NCBI GenBank assembly: GCA_011050525.1
Contig: DRFO01000017.1
Span: 434,001-498,000, forward strand
Length of the DNA: 64,000 nt
Reading direction: 5' to 3'
Source of the DNA: Halopseudomonas xinjiangensis
GTDB lineage: Bacteria; Pseudomonadota; Gammaproteobacteria; Pseudomonadales; Pseudomonadaceae
In this document: positions 10,566-21,039 of the stretch, one piece after another
Layout: the number at the start of each line of letters is the position of its first letter
How positions within the stretch are numbered: the first letter of the stretch is position 1
Made by a program: the position numbers and the translations under genes
The notes under the pieces: model-generated
Told to the model about the DNA's origin: nothing
Seen by the model: only the letters and a program-made list of their open reading frames with translations
Databases searched by the model: none

Positions 10566-10571
10566 TATAAT
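10566..10571 (+). promoter_or_regulatory. Probable alaS promoter -10 box
   Basis: TATAAT in the 153-base gap between aruG and alaS, 68 bases before the alaS start. No convincing -35 hexamer is seen at 16-18 bases upstream, so the call rests on the perfect -10 and its position. Confidence 0.4.
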
Positions 10572-10638
10572 GCGCCTTTTGTCCTGGTGGAAGTCCCACG
10601 GTTTCCGCCTGTCCGACCTGTTTATTGGTAAGGGGATT

Positions 10639-13260
10639 ATGAAAAGCGCAGAGATTCGTGAAGCCTTCCTCCGCTTCTTTGAAGAAAAGGGTCACACCCG
10701 TGTTGCCTCCAGTTCGCTGATACCGGCAAACGACCCGACGCTGCTGTTTACCAATGCGGGTATGAACCAGTTCAAGGACTGCTTCCTCGGGCTGGACAAG
10801 CGTGCCTATACGCGGGCCACCAGTAGTCAGAAGTGTGTGCGCGCGGGTGGCAAGCACAACGATCTGGAAAACGTGGGCTACACGGCTCGTCACCACACGT
10901 TTTTTGAAATGCTCGGCAACTTCAGTTTTGGTGACTATTTCAAGCGAGACGCCATTCTTTACGCCTGGGAATTTCTGACCTCCGACAAATGGCTCGGCCT
11001 GCCCGCAGACAAGCTCTGGGTCACGGTCTATGCCACCGATGACGAGGCCTATGACATCTGGACCAGGGAAGTAGGTGTGCCAGCGGAGCATATGGTGCGC
11101 ATCGGCGACAACAAGGGCGCTCCCTATGCGTCTGACAATTTCTGGGCAATGGGCGACACCGGTCCATGCGGCCCCTGTACCGAAATCTTCTTTGATCATG
11201 GTTCCGAGATATGGGGCGGCCCGCCCGGTAGTCCCGAAGAAGACGGTGACCGTTATATCGAGATATGGAACAACGTCTTCATGCAATTCAACCGGACTGC
11301 TGATGGCGTCATGCATCCTCTGCCCGCGCCCAGCGTCGATACGGGTATGGGACTTGAGCGGATCAGTGCGGTTATGCAGCACGTCCATGCCAACTACGAA
11401 ATCGACCTGTTCCAGAGCCTGTTGGCCGCTTCCGCCGAGGCTATCGGTTGCACCCAAAACAATGCGGCGTCGCTGAAGGTAGTTGCTGATCACATCCGGT
11501 CCTGCGGATTTCTTATCGCCGATGGTGTGCTGCCTTCCAATGAAGGACGTGGCTACGTACTGCGACGCATCATTCGACGCGCCTGTCGGCATGGCAACAA
11601 GCTTGGTGCCCAAGGTGTGTTCTTCTACCGCATCGTGGCGGCGCTGGTTGCAGAGATGGGAGAAGCTTTTCCCGAACTCAAAACCCAGCAGGCGCACATC
11701 GAGCGTGTACTCAAGGCGGAAGAAGAACAGTTTGCCAAGACGCTTGAGCAAGGGTTGAGAATCCTCGAACAGGATCTCGCGGCGCTGGGCGGTACTGAAA
11801 TTCCTGGCGAGGTGGTGTTCAAGCTTTACGACACCTATGGTTTTCCGATGGACCTTACCGGTGACATCGCTCGGGAACGAGGCCTGACGCTGGACGAGGC
11901 TGGCTTTGAAACGGCGATGCAGGCTCAGCGTGAAAGAGCGCGGTCGGCCAGCCAGTTTGGTCTCGATTACAACAGCCTGGTCAAGATCGACGCCGAAACG
12001 CGCTTTCAGGGCTACGAAGGAACCTCCGGCGCAGGCGAGATCATTGCGCTATTTCGCGACGGTAATCCTGTAGACAAGCTGAATGAGGGCGAGAGCGGCG
12101 TGGTGGTGCTTGACCAGACGCCATTTTATGCCGAGTCAGGTGGCCAGATTGGCGATACTGGCTACCTGGAGAGCGCCGGTGTGCGGTTTGATGTGCGCGA
12201 TACGACCAAGGCCGCCAGTGCCCATTTGCATCACGGAATGGTCGCCGCTGGCAGTCTTGCTGTGGGCGCATCGATCAAGGCTATGGTTGATGACAGCGTG
12301 CGTCAGGCGACCAAACTCAATCATTCGGCCACCCACTTGCTGCACGCGGCGCTACGCCAGGTGCTGGGTGATCACGTGCAGCAGAAAGGCTCACTGGTTG
12401 ATAGTCTGCGTCTGCGCTTTGATTTCAGTCACTTCGAGTCGATCCGGCCGGAACAGTTGCGTGAGCTGGAATACATCGTCAACGAACAGATCCGCCTGAA
12501 CTCTGACGTCCGAATAGAAGTCACTGATGTGGAGACGGCCAAACGCAAGGGCGCCATGGCGCTGTTTGGCGAAAAATATGGTGATGAGGTACGCGTATTG
12601 ACCATGGGCGACGGATTCTCCGTGGAGCTGTGTGGCGGTACGCACGTAAGCCGCACTGGCGATATTGGCTTGTTCAAGATAACCAATGAAAGTGGTATCG
12701 CTGCCGGCGTTCGTCGTATCGAGGCGGTAACTGGCCAGGCGGCACTGGATTATCTGGTAGCCGCCGAGGACCAGCTTCGCCAGACTGCCCAATTGGTCAA
12801 AGGGGGGCGCGACAATTTGCTGGACAAGGTCTCGGCTCTGATCGAGCGCAACAGGCAATTGGAGAAGGACGTCGAACAGCTCAAGGCCAAAGCGTCCAGC
12901 GCCGCGGGGTCTGATCTCGTCTCCTCTGCACATCAGGTGGGAGACATGCAGGTTCTGGTGAAAAGGCTCGATGGCCAGGATGCGAAGTCGTTATTGGCTC
13001 TGGTCGATCAGCTGAAGAACAAACTGGGCTCGGCTGTGATCCTGTTGGGGGGCGAGCTGGACGGTAAGGTGGTACTGGTAGCCGGTGTTACCAAGGATCT
13101 GGTAGGGCGGGTCAAGGCTGGCGATCTGATTCGTGCGACGGCCGCAGCGGTCGGTGGCAAGGGCGGCGGGCGTCCGGATATGGCTCAAGGCGGCGGGACT
13201 GAGGTCGGCGCGCTTGATCAGGCGCTTGCCGAGGCTGTTAAAGCTCTCGGTCAGAATTAA
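10639..13260 (+). CDS. alaS: Alanyl-tRNA synthetase
   Basis: 873 residues, the normal length (P. aeruginosa about 874). Class-II synthetase that charges tRNA-Ala. The N-terminal catalytic core has [12 protein letters not shown] and the [20 protein letters not shown] segment; the editing domain has HSATHLLH near residue 562 and CGGTHV near residue 664; the C-terminal DHHA1-like domain ends the protein. The start at 10639 ([10 protein letters not shown]) follows AAGGGGA; the frame is open upstream to 10570 but that part has no similarity. lysC follows 92 bases later as in other pseudomonads. Confidence 0.97.
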   Translation: MKSAEIREAFLRFFEEKGHTRVASSSLIPANDPTLLFTNAGMNQFKDCFLGLDKRAYTRATSSQKCVRAGGKHNDLENVGYTARHHTFFEMLGNFSFGDYFKRDAILYAWEFLTSDKWLGLPADKLWVTVYATDDEAYDIWTREVGVPAEHMVRIGDNKGAPYASDNFWAMGDTGPCGPCTEIFFDHGSEIWGGPPGSPEEDGDRYIEIWNNVFMQFNRTADGVMHPLPAPSVDTGMGLERISAVMQHVHANYEIDLFQSLLAASAEAIGCTQNNAASLKVVADHIRSCGFLIADGVLPSNEGRGYVLRRIIRRACRHGNKLGAQGVFFYRIVAALVAEMGEAFPELKTQQAHIERVLKAEEEQFAKTLEQGLRILEQDLAALGGTEIPGEVVFKLYDTYGFPMDLTGDIARERGLTLDEAGFETAMQAQRERARSASQFGLDYNSLVKIDAETRFQGYEGTSGAGEIIALFRDGNPVDKLNEGESGVVVLDQTPFYAESGGQIGDTGYLESAGVRFDVRDTTKAASAHLHHGMVAAGSLAVGASIKAMVDDSVRQATKLNHSATHLLHAALRQVLGDHVQQKGSLVDSLRLRFDFSHFESIRPEQLRELEYIVNEQIRLNSDVRIEVTDVETAKRKGAMALFGEKYGDEVRVLTMGDGFSVELCGGTHVSRTGDIGLFKITNESGIAAGVRRIEAVTGQAALDYLVAAEDQLRQTAQLVKGGRDNLLDKVSALIERNRQLEKDVEQLKAKASSAAGSDLVSSAHQVGDMQVLVKRLDGQDAKSLLALVDQLKNKLGSAVILLGGELDGKVVLVAGVTKDLVGRVKAGDLIRATAAAVGGKGGGRPDMAQGGGTEVGALDQALAEAVKALGQN

Positions 13261-13352
13261 AGGAAGAAAGTTGGTAACAAGGGGCGGGCGCTTGCGGGCG
13301 CCCGAGAAGCGGTCGGGAAAAACGATTTTGGTATGGGAGTTGGTGCAAAAAC

Positions 13353-14591
13353 ATGGCACTTATTGTCCAGAAGTTTGGCGGTACCTCTGTAGGCAGTGTC
13401 GAGCGAATTTGCCAGGTCGCTGAGAAAATCAAAGGTTTCAAATCACGGGGGGATGACCTGGTTGTGGTCGTTTCGGCCATGAGCGGGGAAACCAACCGTC
13501 TTATCGATCTCGCCAGAAAGATCCAGGCTGAGCCTGACGCGCGGGAGCTGGACGTCATAGTGTCCACCGGCGAGCAGGTGACCATCGGTTTGCTGGCCAT
13601 GGCACTGAAGGCGATCGATGTACCGGCGGTCTCCTATACTGGATCGCAGGTGCGGATCGTCACGGACAGCGCGTTCAACAAGGCGCGTATTCAGCAGATC
13701 GACGACGCCAATATTCGAGCTGATCTGGATGCCGGAAAGGTAGTTATCGTGGCCGGATTCCAGGGCGTCGACGAGCAGGGCAATATCACTACCCTGGGCC
13801 GCGGCGGATCAGATACGACGGGTGTGGCCCTGGCCGCAGCGCTGAAAGCTGACGAGTGTCAGATCTATACCGACGTGGATGGGGTCTATACCACCGACCC
13901 GAGGGTCGTCGAAAGCGCCCGCCGGCTGGACAAGATTACCTTCGAGGAAATGCTCGAAATGGCCAGTCTGGGGTCCAAGGTGTTGCAGATCAGAGCGGTC
14001 GAATTCGCAGGCAAATACAATGTACCGCTGCGAGTTCTCCACAGTTTCAAAGAAGGTCCAGGTACCCTTATTACCCTTGAGGAAGTCGCATCCATGGAAC
14101 AGCCTGTCATCTCCGGTATTGCCTTCAATCGTGACGAGGCCAAGTTGACCATACGTGGCGTGCCGGATACACCCGGTGTTGCGTTCAAGATCCTCGGCCC
14201 GGTTAGTGCGGCAAACATTGAAGTCGACATGATTGTGCAGAACGTATCCCAGGATAACACCACCGATTTTACCTTCACGGTTCACCGTAACGATCTGCGC
14301 AAAACCGAAGATATCCTCCGTAAGGTGGCACAGGACATCGGTGCCCGTGAAGTGGCGGGCGATGGCAAGATCGCCAAGGTCTCCATTGTCGGCGTCGGGA
14401 TGCGTTCGCATGCGGGTGTGGCGAGCAGAATGTTTGAAGCGTTATCCCACGACGGCATCAATATTCAGATGATTTCCACTTCAGAGATAAAAATCTCGGT
14501 GGTGATCGACGAAAAATATCTTGAGCTGGCAGTGCGATCATTGCACTCGGCGTTCGAGCTGGACGCCGACAGCTCAGCAGACAGGCTCTGA
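13353..14591 (+). CDS. lysC: Aspartate kinase
   Basis: 412 residues. First step of the Lys/Thr/Met/DAP pathway. The kinase domain begins MALIVQKFGGTSVGS, with the FGGTSVG signature, and GRGGSDTTGVALAA; two ACT domains make up the C-terminal 150 residues and should bind the feedback inhibitors. An in-frame ATG at 14094 (residue 248, MEQPVISG) is preceded by GAGGAA and would give a regulatory beta subunit consisting only of the ACT domains, as known for Corynebacterium and Bacillus lysC. Position between alaS and csrA matches P. aeruginosa. Confidence 0.96.
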   Translation: MALIVQKFGGTSVGSVERICQVAEKIKGFKSRGDDLVVVVSAMSGETNRLIDLARKIQAEPDARELDVIVSTGEQVTIGLLAMALKAIDVPAVSYTGSQVRIVTDSAFNKARIQQIDDANIRADLDAGKVVIVAGFQGVDEQGNITTLGRGGSDTTGVALAAALKADECQIYTDVDGVYTTDPRVVESARRLDKITFEEMLEMASLGSKVLQIRAVEFAGKYNVPLRVLHSFKEGPGTLITLEEVASMEQPVISGIAFNRDEAKLTIRGVPDTPGVAFKILGPVSAANIEVDMIVQNVSQDNTTDFTFTVHRNDLRKTEDILRKVAQDIGAREVAGDGKIAKVSIVGVGMRSHAGVASRMFEALSHDGINIQMISTSEIKISVVIDEKYLELAVRSLHSAFELDADSSADRL

Positions 14592-14632
14592 ATAACGTCT
14601 GCCGGGTTGTGGCCTTCTATTCATATTGATGT

Positions 14633-14657
14633 CGGAGACGCCTTGGAGGCGTCTCCG
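14633..14657 (+). terminator. Hairpin after lysC (terminator or RsmA-binding hairpin)
   Basis: A perfect 10-base stem, CGGAGACGCC with GGCGTCTCCG, and loop TTGGA. It lies 42 bases after the lysC stop. There is no clear T-run, so it may be a weak terminator. The loop contains GGA, the core of RsmA/CsrA binding sites, and the hairpin is upstream of csrA, so autoregulation is also possible. Confidence 0.5.
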
Positions 14658-14833
14658 CAGGGTACGGTTTCCGGTTACCGTGCCCCCTGTCAAACCGGTA
14701 GGTATGACATAACTGCACGCGTATCGAACCCATGGTGCATCGTGTGGTCAACATTCATGCCAGCAAGGCGGCCGACAGGCAACTAGCCGGTTTATGCAGA
14801 CTGCAGTGTCCTGATCAAAGCAAGGAGAATGGA

Positions 14834-15019
14834 ATGCTAATTTTGACTCGTCGGGTCGGTGAGACCCTGATGGTAGGTGATGAAGTGACGGTGACCGTGC
14901 TGGGTGTCAAGGGCAACCAGGTTCGTATCGGGGTGAACGCGCCTAAAGAAGTGGCAGTGCATCGTGAGGAAATTTACCAGCGTATTCAAAAAGAGAAGGG
15001 TGAAGAACCAAGCGGCTAA
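14834..15019 (+). CDS. csrA: Carbon storage regulator CsrA/RsmA
   Basis: 61 residues starting [16 protein letters not shown], the invariant CsrA N-terminus with the RNA-binding beta-1 strand (LTRR) and the [10 protein letters not shown] segment containing Arg44. It is a dimeric RNA-binding protein that blocks or stabilises mRNAs carrying GGA motifs and controls motility, biofilm and secondary metabolism; in pseudomonads it is called RsmA. The start has a strong AAGGAG site. The leader itself contains GGA motifs (AAGGAGAATGGAATG), compatible with self-repression. Confidence 0.97.
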   Translation: MLILTRRVGETLMVGDEVTVTVLGVKGNQVRIGVNAPKEVAVHREEIYQRIQKEKGEEPSG

Positions 15020-15077
15020 TTTTCTTAAATTTTTCATTGCATTAGGTAAGGCGCAAAGGTAGTATTCTGCGCGTTAC

Positions 15078-15168
15078 GGAGAGGTGGCCGAGTGGCTGAA
15101 GGCGCTCCCCTGCTAAGGGAGTATATCTCAAAAGGGTATCGCGGGTTCGAATCCCGCCCTCTCCGCCA
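15078..15168 (+). tRNA. tRNA-Ser (GCT)
   Basis: 91 bases including encoded CCA. The acceptor arms GGAGAGG and CCTCTCC pair fully, the long variable arm of serine tRNAs is present, and the anticodon loop reads CTGCTAA, giving anticodon GCT. It follows csrA by 58 bases, as in P. aeruginosa. Confidence 0.97.
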
Positions 15169-15225
15169 CTTTGTGGTTATAGTGAAATTCAAACGTTAGT
15201 TTCTGAATCAAAAGGAAAAAATCGT

Positions 15226-15253
15226 TTGACAGAGAAAATACTCTCCCTATAAT
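15226..15253 (+). promoter_or_regulatory. Sigma-70 promoter of tRNA-Arg(ACG)
   Basis: TTGACA (15226-15231) and TATAAT (15248-15253), both exact consensus, with a 16-base spacer. A GC-rich segment follows the -10 box, and the tRNA begins 12 bases after it. Confidence 0.9.
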
Positions 15254-15265
15254 ACGCCCCACAAT

Positions 15266-15342
15266 GCACTCGTAGCTCAGCTGGATAGAGTACTCGGCTA
15301 CGAACCGAGCGGTCGGAGGTTCGAATCCTCCCGAGTGCACCA
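15266..15342 (+). tRNA. tRNA-Arg (ACG)
   Basis: 77 bases with encoded CCA. Acceptor arms GCACTCG and CGAGTGC pair perfectly, the anticodon loop is CTACGAA (anticodon ACG, read as inosine-CG), and the T-loop is TTCGAAT. It has its own strong promoter and terminator. Confidence 0.97.
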
Positions 15343-15350
15343 AACAAAAA

Positions 15351-15380
15351 ACCCACTGGTTAACCAGTGGGTTTTTTTTT
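15351..15380 (+). terminator. Rho-independent terminator after tRNA-Arg(ACG)
   Basis: Perfect 9-base stem ACCCACTGG with CCAGTGGGT, four-base loop, followed by nine T. An A-run before the stem makes it potentially active on the other strand too. Confidence 0.93.
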
Positions 15381-15513
15381 GCCGAAAGGTTTCGTCCATT
15401 GCTGAGCTGCCCTCGAAAGCCTGCTAGGCTTGAGCTCCCGGTCGACAAGGGCAGAGTTCATCCGCATTTGACTCAAGCCTTGCCCAGCCCAGATCCTGTT
15501 AGGGAAATACGCC

Positions 15514-16917
15514 ATGTCAGAGCCCAACAGAAAATCTCAAGAAAGCCTGCAGGATCGCCTGGAGCAGGTTGTCCTCCTGTTGGATCGGCATCAGAACCGT
15601 GACCCTGCCGAACCTGGCCAGCAATCACGCCATCTTGAAGAGCTCCAGCGCAAGCTCGAAGAGCTGCACCCTGCGGATATAGCCTACATCCTCGAATCCC
15701 TGCCGCATGATGAGCGTCTGGCTGTCTGGCAACTGGTCAAGTCGGAACGCGACGGCGAGATATTGCTTGAAGTGTCGGATGCAGTCCGTGAAACGCTTAT
15801 CGCGGACATGGACAACCATGAAATTATCGCGGCTGCGAATACTCTGGACGCGGATGAGCTGGCCGACCTGGCGCCGGATCTCCCACGAGACGTTGTTCGC
15901 GAGCTCATGGACACCCTGGATGCGCAGCAGCGTGAGCGGCTCAAGTCTGCCTTGTCCTATGATGAAGACCAGGTCGGCGCGATGATGGACTTCGACATGG
16001 TGACCATTCGCGATGATGTCACCCTGGAGGTGGTTACCCGCTATCTCCGCCGTTTCGAGGCGCTGCCGGACCATACGGATAAATTATTCGTAGTGGACAA
16101 TGAGGGTCTGCTCAAAGGGGTCTTGCCGATCAAGAAGCTTCTTGTCAGCTCTGCCGATGAGCTGGTCGCTGATGTCATGTCGGACGACCCGGTTTTTTTC
16201 AGTCCGCTGGATGCTGCGGGCGATGCCGCTCAAGCCTTTGAGCGGTACGACCTGGTCTCTGCCCCGGTAGTTGACTCCCACGGCAAGCTGTTCGGCCGGC
16301 TCACCATCGACGAAATGGTCGATTACATTCGCGAGGAGAGCGAGGCAGAAGTGTTGAACGCGGCGGGCCTGCGTGAAGAAGAAGATATTTTCGCCTCGGT
16401 TTGGAAGTCAGTACGGAACCGTTGGGCGTGGTTGGCGATCAATCTGTGCACGGCGTTGATCGCATCAAGAGTAATAGGACTGTTCGAGGCTTCTATCGAG
16501 CAGCTGGTTGCGCTGGCTGCGTTAATGCCTATTGTGGCCGGAATTGGCGGTAACTCCGGCAATCAGACCATTACCATGATCGTCCGCGGCATCGCTACCG
16601 GACAGGTTCAGGCAGCGCATGGAAGGCGCCTCATCAGGAAAGAGACCACGGTTGCCTCTATTAATGGCTTGTTCTGGGGGGTGGTGTTGGCTGGGGTAGC
16701 CTTCCTGCTGTACGAAAACGCAGCGTTATCGGTCGTGCTGCTGGCGGCAATGCTGCTGAACATGTTGCTGGCTTCAGTCATGGGGGTAGTCATACCCCTG
16801 GCGAGATTGCGCCTGGGTGGCGATCCTGCGCTTGGATCCAGCGTCCTGATTACGGCCATTACCGACAGCGGTGGGTTTTTTATTTTCCTTGGCCTGGCGA
16901 CCATTTTTCTGCTCTGA
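15514..16917 (+). CDS. mgtE: Magnesium transporter MgtE
   Basis: 467 residues. Magnesium channel of the MgtE family in the inner membrane. The N-terminal helical domain contains ELHPADIAYIL and the LAPDLPRDVVREL repeat; two CBS domains lie roughly at residues 145-265; five transmembrane helices fill the last 180 residues, with GIGGNSGNQT and the late pore motif ITAITDSGGFFIFLG. In the family, low cytosolic magnesium opens the pore through the N and CBS domains. The neighbouring order csrA-tRNAs-mgtE is conserved in pseudomonads. Confidence 0.95.
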   Translation: MSEPNRKSQESLQDRLEQVVLLLDRHQNRDPAEPGQQSRHLEELQRKLEELHPADIAYILESLPHDERLAVWQLVKSERDGEILLEVSDAVRETLIADMDNHEIIAAANTLDADELADLAPDLPRDVVRELMDTLDAQQRERLKSALSYDEDQVGAMMDFDMVTIRDDVTLEVVTRYLRRFEALPDHTDKLFVVDNEGLLKGVLPIKKLLVSSADELVADVMSDDPVFFSPLDAAGDAAQAFERYDLVSAPVVDSHGKLFGRLTIDEMVDYIREESEAEVLNAAGLREEEDIFASVWKSVRNRWAWLAINLCTALIASRVIGLFEASIEQLVALAALMPIVAGIGGNSGNQTITMIVRGIATGQVQAAHGRRLIRKETTVASINGLFWGVVLAGVAFLLYENAALSVVLLAAMLLNMLLASVMGVVIPLARLRLGGDPALGSSVLITAITDSGGFFIFLGLATIFLL

Positions 16918-17103
16918 AACAACCGCAGCGAGCTGCACCTTTATGTCGCCTGGATTGCCAAAAATGTCACATCAGGATACATTAGGCCGGTTTTGCGTAG
17001 GCAGAACCGTTGTATGGGGTGGCTCGGTCGATGCCGCTCCGATTGATTACGTTGATTGAGAAACGCCCGATCATATCCGGGCCTTTATGAAGGCGAAGAG
17101 CAA

Positions 17104-17355
17104 ATGACTTCATCCGAACTGATGATGGAAGGCGTGGAACTGATGATATTTGGCATGGGATCGGTGTTTATCTTCCTGATCCTGCTGGTAATAATCACTA
17201 CGTTAATGTCCAGGGTGCTTGGCCGCTATTTCCCCGACGCATTGCCGGCTCCCAAAGCTGCGCCCAGACGCAAGACAAGCCCCGCCGTAGATTCCGAGTT
17301 GATCGCTGCGATTGGAGCTGCCGTAAGTCAGCACCGGTCACGTCGTCGCTCCTGA
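17104..17355 (+). CDS. oadG: Oxaloacetate decarboxylase gamma chain
   Basis: 83 residues with one N-terminal membrane helix (MIFGMGSVFIFLILLVIIT) and a basic cytosolic tail; it anchors the alpha subunit to the membrane subunit of the sodium pump. ATG at 17104 follows GAAGAG; the upstream extension of the frame to 17056 is not needed. It is 47 bases before oadA, giving the usual oadGAB order. Short membrane proteins of this family diverge, so identity rests on size, topology and neighbours. Confidence 0.88.
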   Translation: MTSSELMMEGVELMIFGMGSVFIFLILLVIITTLMSRVLGRYFPDALPAPKAAPRRKTSPAVDSELIAAIGAAVSQHRSRRRS

Positions 17356-17402
17356 AACCATCGTATATTTCCGACTACTAAAAAATAAAAGGCCATAAGA
17401 TT

Positions 17403-19187
17403 ATGACCGACACCAAGAAGCCCTTGGGTATTACCGATGTCATCCTGCGGGACGCGCATCAATCCATTCTGGCTACTCGTATGCGCCTCGAGGACATGTT
17501 GCCAATCGCCGGGAAGCTGGATCAGATTGGTTTCTGGTCCGTGGAGTCCTGGGGTGGGGCGACCTTCGATGCCTGTATCCGTTATCTCGGTGAAGATCCC
17601 TGGGAGCGCATCCGGGCTTTGAAAAAGGCAATGCCCAACACCCGCCAGCAGATGCTGCTGCGTGGACAGAACCTTCTGGGTTACCGTCATTACGCTGATG
17701 ACGTAGTGGAAAAATTTGTCGAGCGCGCGGCCGTAAACGGTGTTGATGTTTTCCGTGTCTTCGATGCGATGAACGATCCCCGGAATCTGGAAACTGCGCT
17801 CAAGGCCGTCAAGCTCCAGGGCAAACATGCGCAGGGCACCATTTCGTATACCACCAGCCCCGTACACACCATTGAGATGTGGGTTGATCTGGCCAAGACC
17901 ATTGAAGACATGGGTGCGGATTCCATCGCCATCAAGGATATGGCCGGCATCCTCAACCCTTACGTGGCGTTCGATCTGGTCTCCCGTCTCAAGGCTACGC
18001 TAGCCATTCCAGTGCACATGCAGTGCCACGCTACGGCCGGCCTTTCCACCGCGGCGATTCTCAAGGCTGCCGAAGCGGGGATTGATAACGTCGATAGCGC
18101 GATTTCTTCGCTCTCCATGACCTACGGACACTCGCCGACTGAATCGGTAGTGGCTATCTTCCAGAACACCGAGCGTGACACTGGCTTGGATCTGCTGTTG
18201 CTGGAGGAGGTGGCTGCTTACTTCCGTGAAATAAGGAAAAAGTACGCCAAGTTTGAAGGCAACCTCAAAGGTGTGGACTCACGCATTCTGGTCGCTCAGG
18301 TTCCTGGTGGCATGCTTACCAACATGGAAAGCCAATTGAAAGAGCAGGGCGCTGGCGACAAGTTTGATGAAGTGCTTGCCGAAATCCCCCGCGTCCGGGA
18401 AGACCTGGGCTTCATTCCTCTGGTAACGCCTACTTCTCAGATCGTGGGAACCCAGGCCGTGATCAACGTACTGACCGGCGAGCGCTACAAGTCGATTACC
18501 AAGGAGACCGCCGGAATCCTCAAGGGCGAATACGGTTCTGCTCCAGCGCCGTTCAATTCTGAGTTGCAGCTTCGCGTCCTTGATGGCGCCCAGGCGATCA
18601 CTTGCCGCCCCGCTGATCTGCTTGAGCCGGAGATGGACAAACTGACCGCTGAGCTCAAGAGTATTGCGCAGGAAAAGGGCATCAAGCTGGCTGCGGATGA
18701 GATTGACGATGTGCTGACTTATGCACTGTTCCCCCAGATTGGCCTGAAGTTCCTCGAGAATCGTGGCAATGCTGATGCGTTCGAGCCCGCGCCTACAGGC
18801 CAGGAAGCAGCCGCTTCGACTGCCAAGCCGGGTGAACCAGAGGTATACACCGTCAGCGTAAACGGCAAGGAATTTGTCGTTCAGGTCGCTGACGGGGGCG
18901 ACATTACCGGCATCAAGCCGATCGGCGAGAGCGCTTCGGGTGTCGCCAGCCCGGCCGCTGCCCCAGCGGGCGGAGGTGATCCACAAACTGCGCCGCTAGC
19001 CGGTAACATTTTCAAGGTCCTGGTCCAGCCTGGTGAACAGGTTGACGAGGGGGATATCGTCATCATTCTTGAAGCGATGAAAATGGAAACCGAAGTCCGT
19101 GCTTTCAAAGCCGGTACTGTTGGCACTGTCAATTGCAAAGTCGGAGACGCGGTCAGCGTCGGCGATACTCTGCTGACCATAGGTTAA
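17403..19187 (+). CDS. oadA: Oxaloacetate decarboxylase alpha subunit (biotin protein)
   Basis: 594 residues. The N-terminal carboxyltransferase domain begins [19 protein letters not shown], with HMQCHATAG as metal-binding part, and the C-terminal biotinyl domain carries EAMKMET with the biotinylated Lys near residue 560. A Pro/Ala-rich linker (about 460-530) joins them. The subunit takes the carboxyl group of oxaloacetate onto biotin; OadB releases CO2 and pumps sodium out. It is twelve bases ahead of oadB. Confidence 0.95.
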   Translation: MTDTKKPLGITDVILRDAHQSILATRMRLEDMLPIAGKLDQIGFWSVESWGGATFDACIRYLGEDPWERIRALKKAMPNTRQQMLLRGQNLLGYRHYADDVVEKFVERAAVNGVDVFRVFDAMNDPRNLETALKAVKLQGKHAQGTISYTTSPVHTIEMWVDLAKTIEDMGADSIAIKDMAGILNPYVAFDLVSRLKATLAIPVHMQCHATAGLSTAAILKAAEAGIDNVDSAISSLSMTYGHSPTESVVAIFQNTERDTGLDLLLLEEVAAYFREIRKKYAKFEGNLKGVDSRILVAQVPGGMLTNMESQLKEQGAGDKFDEVLAEIPRVREDLGFIPLVTPTSQIVGTQAVINVLTGERYKSITKETAGILKGEYGSAPAPFNSELQLRVLDGAQAITCRPADLLEPEMDKLTAELKSIAQEKGIKLAADEIDDVLTYALFPQIGLKFLENRGNADAFEPAPTGQEAAASTAKPGEPEVYTVSVNGKEFVVQVADGGDITGIKPIGESASGVASPAAAPAGGGDPQTAPLAGNIFKVLVQPGEQVDEGDIVIILEAMKMETEVRAFKAGTVGTVNCKVGDAVSVGDTLLTIG

Positions 19188-19199
19188 GGGAGAGGTTGT

Positions 19200-20336
19200 A
19201 TGGATAAGCTTCTTCAACTATGGCACACGACAGGCCTGTACCAGATCGAGCCTGGGCAGGCGGTGATGATCCTGGTCTGTCTGGGGATGATCTATCTGGC
19301 GATTCGCAAGGGATTCGAGCCCCTGTTGCTAATCCCCATTGGCTTCGGCGGGATTCTGGTGAACCTGCCGGTGGCGGCGATGGGTGATCCTGGCGGGCTG
19401 CTTTATCTGATCTATCAGGTTGGCCTGCCTACCACAGTGTTTCCGCTTTTGATCTTCATGGGTGTCGGTGCAATGACCGACTTCGGTCCCATGCTGGCCA
19501 ATCCGCGCACCTTGTTGCTCGGCGCGGCGGCGCAGTTTGGTATTTTCGGTACCTTGATGGGCGCGCTGGCGTTGACAGCCTGGGGTATTCCCGGCTTTGA
19601 GTTCACTCTCAAGGAAGCGGCGTCGATTGCCATCATTGGTGGTGCAGACGGCCCGACCTCGATCTTCGTAACGTCTCAGCTTGCGCCGCAGTTGCTTGGG
19701 CCGATCGCTGTTGCAGCGTATGCCTATATGGCGCTGGTTCCAATGATCCAGCCGCCTATCATGCGTGCGCTGACCTCGGAGAAAGAACGCGCGATCGTAA
19801 TGACGCAGCTGCGTGTGGTCAGCAAGGCTGAAAAAATCATTTTCCCTATCCTGTTGCTGCTTCTGGTAGCGGTGCTGCTGCCCTCTGCTGCGCCTCTGGT
19901 GGGAATGCTCTGCTTCGGTAACCTGATGCGCGAAAGTGGTGTGGTTGAGCGCCTCGCGGATACGTCGCGTAACGCCTTGATTAACATCGTCACCCTGGGG
20001 CTGGGCCTGGCGGTAGGCTCCAAGCTGTCTGCTGAATCGTTCCTGCAGCTGACGACGCTGGGCATCCTGGTGTTAGGCATGATCGCATTCTGCGTAGGCA
20101 CAGCCTCTGGCGTATTGATGGCGAAGCTGATGAACGCGTTCAGCAAGATGCCTATCAATCCCCTGATCGGTTCTGCGGGGGTTTCTGCTGTACCGATGGC
20201 AGCGCGGGTATCCAACAAGGTCGGATTGGAATCGAATCCTCAAAACTTCCTGTTGATGCATGCCATGGGCCCGAACGTGGCAGGGGTTATTGGATCGGCC
20301 GTGGCTGCCGGTATTCTGCTGGCGTTCGTGAGTTAA
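19200..20336 (+). CDS. oadB: Sodium-pumping oxaloacetate decarboxylase beta subunit
   Basis: 378 residues, about ten membrane helices. The sodium and proton site is seen in [12 protein letters not shown] (Asp near residue 150, equivalent to Asp203 of the Klebsiella protein) and in [13 protein letters not shown]. The subunit decarboxylates carboxybiotin and exports sodium. Ribosome-binding site GAGAGG precedes the ATG at 19200. The operon ends at a strong terminator. The pump suggests a lineage that uses a sodium gradient, as marine pseudomonads do. Confidence 0.95.
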   Translation: MDKLLQLWHTTGLYQIEPGQAVMILVCLGMIYLAIRKGFEPLLLIPIGFGGILVNLPVAAMGDPGGLLYLIYQVGLPTTVFPLLIFMGVGAMTDFGPMLANPRTLLLGAAAQFGIFGTLMGALALTAWGIPGFEFTLKEAASIAIIGGADGPTSIFVTSQLAPQLLGPIAVAAYAYMALVPMIQPPIMRALTSEKERAIVMTQLRVVSKAEKIIFPILLLLLVAVLLPSAAPLVGMLCFGNLMRESGVVERLADTSRNALINIVTLGLGLAVGSKLSAESFLQLTTLGILVLGMIAFCVGTASGVLMAKLMNAFSKMPINPLIGSAGVSAVPMAARVSNKVGLESNPQNFLLMHAMGPNVAGVIGSAVAAGILLAFVS

Positions 20337-20351
20337 GCTTTATTGCCCGTT

Positions 20352-20390
20352 AAAAAAACCCGCTCATTTCACAATGAGCGGGTTTTTTTT
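20352..20390 (+). terminator. Rho-independent terminator of oadGAB
   Basis: Perfect 12-base stem AACCCGCTCATT with AATGAGCGGGTT, loop TCAC, followed by a run of T; an A-run precedes it. It lies between oadB and the convergent amrZ gene and can act for both. Confidence 0.93.
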
Positions 20391-20401
20391 GGATAGCGAA
20401 A

Positions 20402-20719
20402 TCAGGATGCTTCGTTGACAAGAAGAGCCAGCAGGGCGTTTTGCTGTCGACGACTCATTTCCCTGAAGCGCACCAAGAGTTCTTGTTCGGGATGACTTAA
20501 AGATTCCAGCTGTTGCTCGTTCAAAACCTGTCGAGATGGCTGCTCCGGCAGGGTGGGCAGATCCAGCAGGCTGTGTTCGAGCCTGGCTATGATTTCGGAA
20601 TTCATGCTGCGGTGATGTTGCTTTGCAACCTCGGCAATCCGGTCGCGCATGCCTTGCGGTAAACGGACAACAAATTTATCCGCAGTCCTGCTTGTATAGT
20701 GCTGAATTGCAGTTTTCAT
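20402..20719 (-). CDS. amrZ: AmrZ-like ribbon-helix-helix regulator
   Basis: 105 residues. The segment TSRTADKFVVRLPQGMRDRI and the following HHRSMNSEIIARLE are almost the same as in P. aeruginosa AmrZ (AlgZ), an Arc/MetJ-type protein whose beta strand (Lys, Val, Arg of DKFVVRLP) contacts DNA. AmrZ activates alginate genes and represses flagellar fleQ, linking envelope stress to the sessile state. The C-terminal part (RFREMSRRQQNALLALL) matches the AmrZ tetramerisation region. The gene stands alone. In P. aeruginosa amrZ depends on AlgU; I did not find a clear AlgU promoter in the 300 bases upstream. Confidence 0.87.
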   Translation of the reverse strand: MKTAIQHYTSRTADKFVVRLPQGMRDRIAEVAKQHHRSMNSEIIARLEHSLLDLPTLPEQPSRQVLNEQQLESLSHPEQELLVRFREMSRRQQNALLALLVNEAS

Positions 20720-21039
20720 ATGGCAACAATGATCGCTTTGTCTAATTTGATTGATGCTGGAGGGTCAAAATTGATGGCTCCCCGCCCCAGTCCACCAGCC
20801 TGTCGTCGGAAAATTAATTCCCGCTTCATGCAGACAACAGTTTGGCTTCAGTTACTTATCTTTATACCGACTTTTTTTGACAATGGTAGGGTGGTGACAA
20901 AAAAATGTCCTAAATTTGTGACGGAATTCAGACGTATGGCATTTTGTCAGTATACGGCTTGAACTTATTCTTGATGGCCAAATCCGCCTCGGATCAGTTA
21001 AGATGCGCGGCGATAACTGCAAGAGATTGTAGCATCCAT
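20720..21039. other. Intergenic region between amrZ and tRNA-Arg(CCT)
   Basis: 320 bases, AT-richer than the surroundings, with no supported gene. It should hold the leftward amrZ promoter and the rightward tRNA promoter. TTAAGAT at 20998-21004 followed by GCGCGG could be a tRNA -10 box with a stringent-type discriminator, but no matching -35 is seen. Confidence 0.5.

Noticed and set aside
10459-11751. A 430-codon minus-strand frame inside alaS
   Set aside because: Antisense to the catalytic core of alaS, which is certain; composition is typical of a shadow frame.
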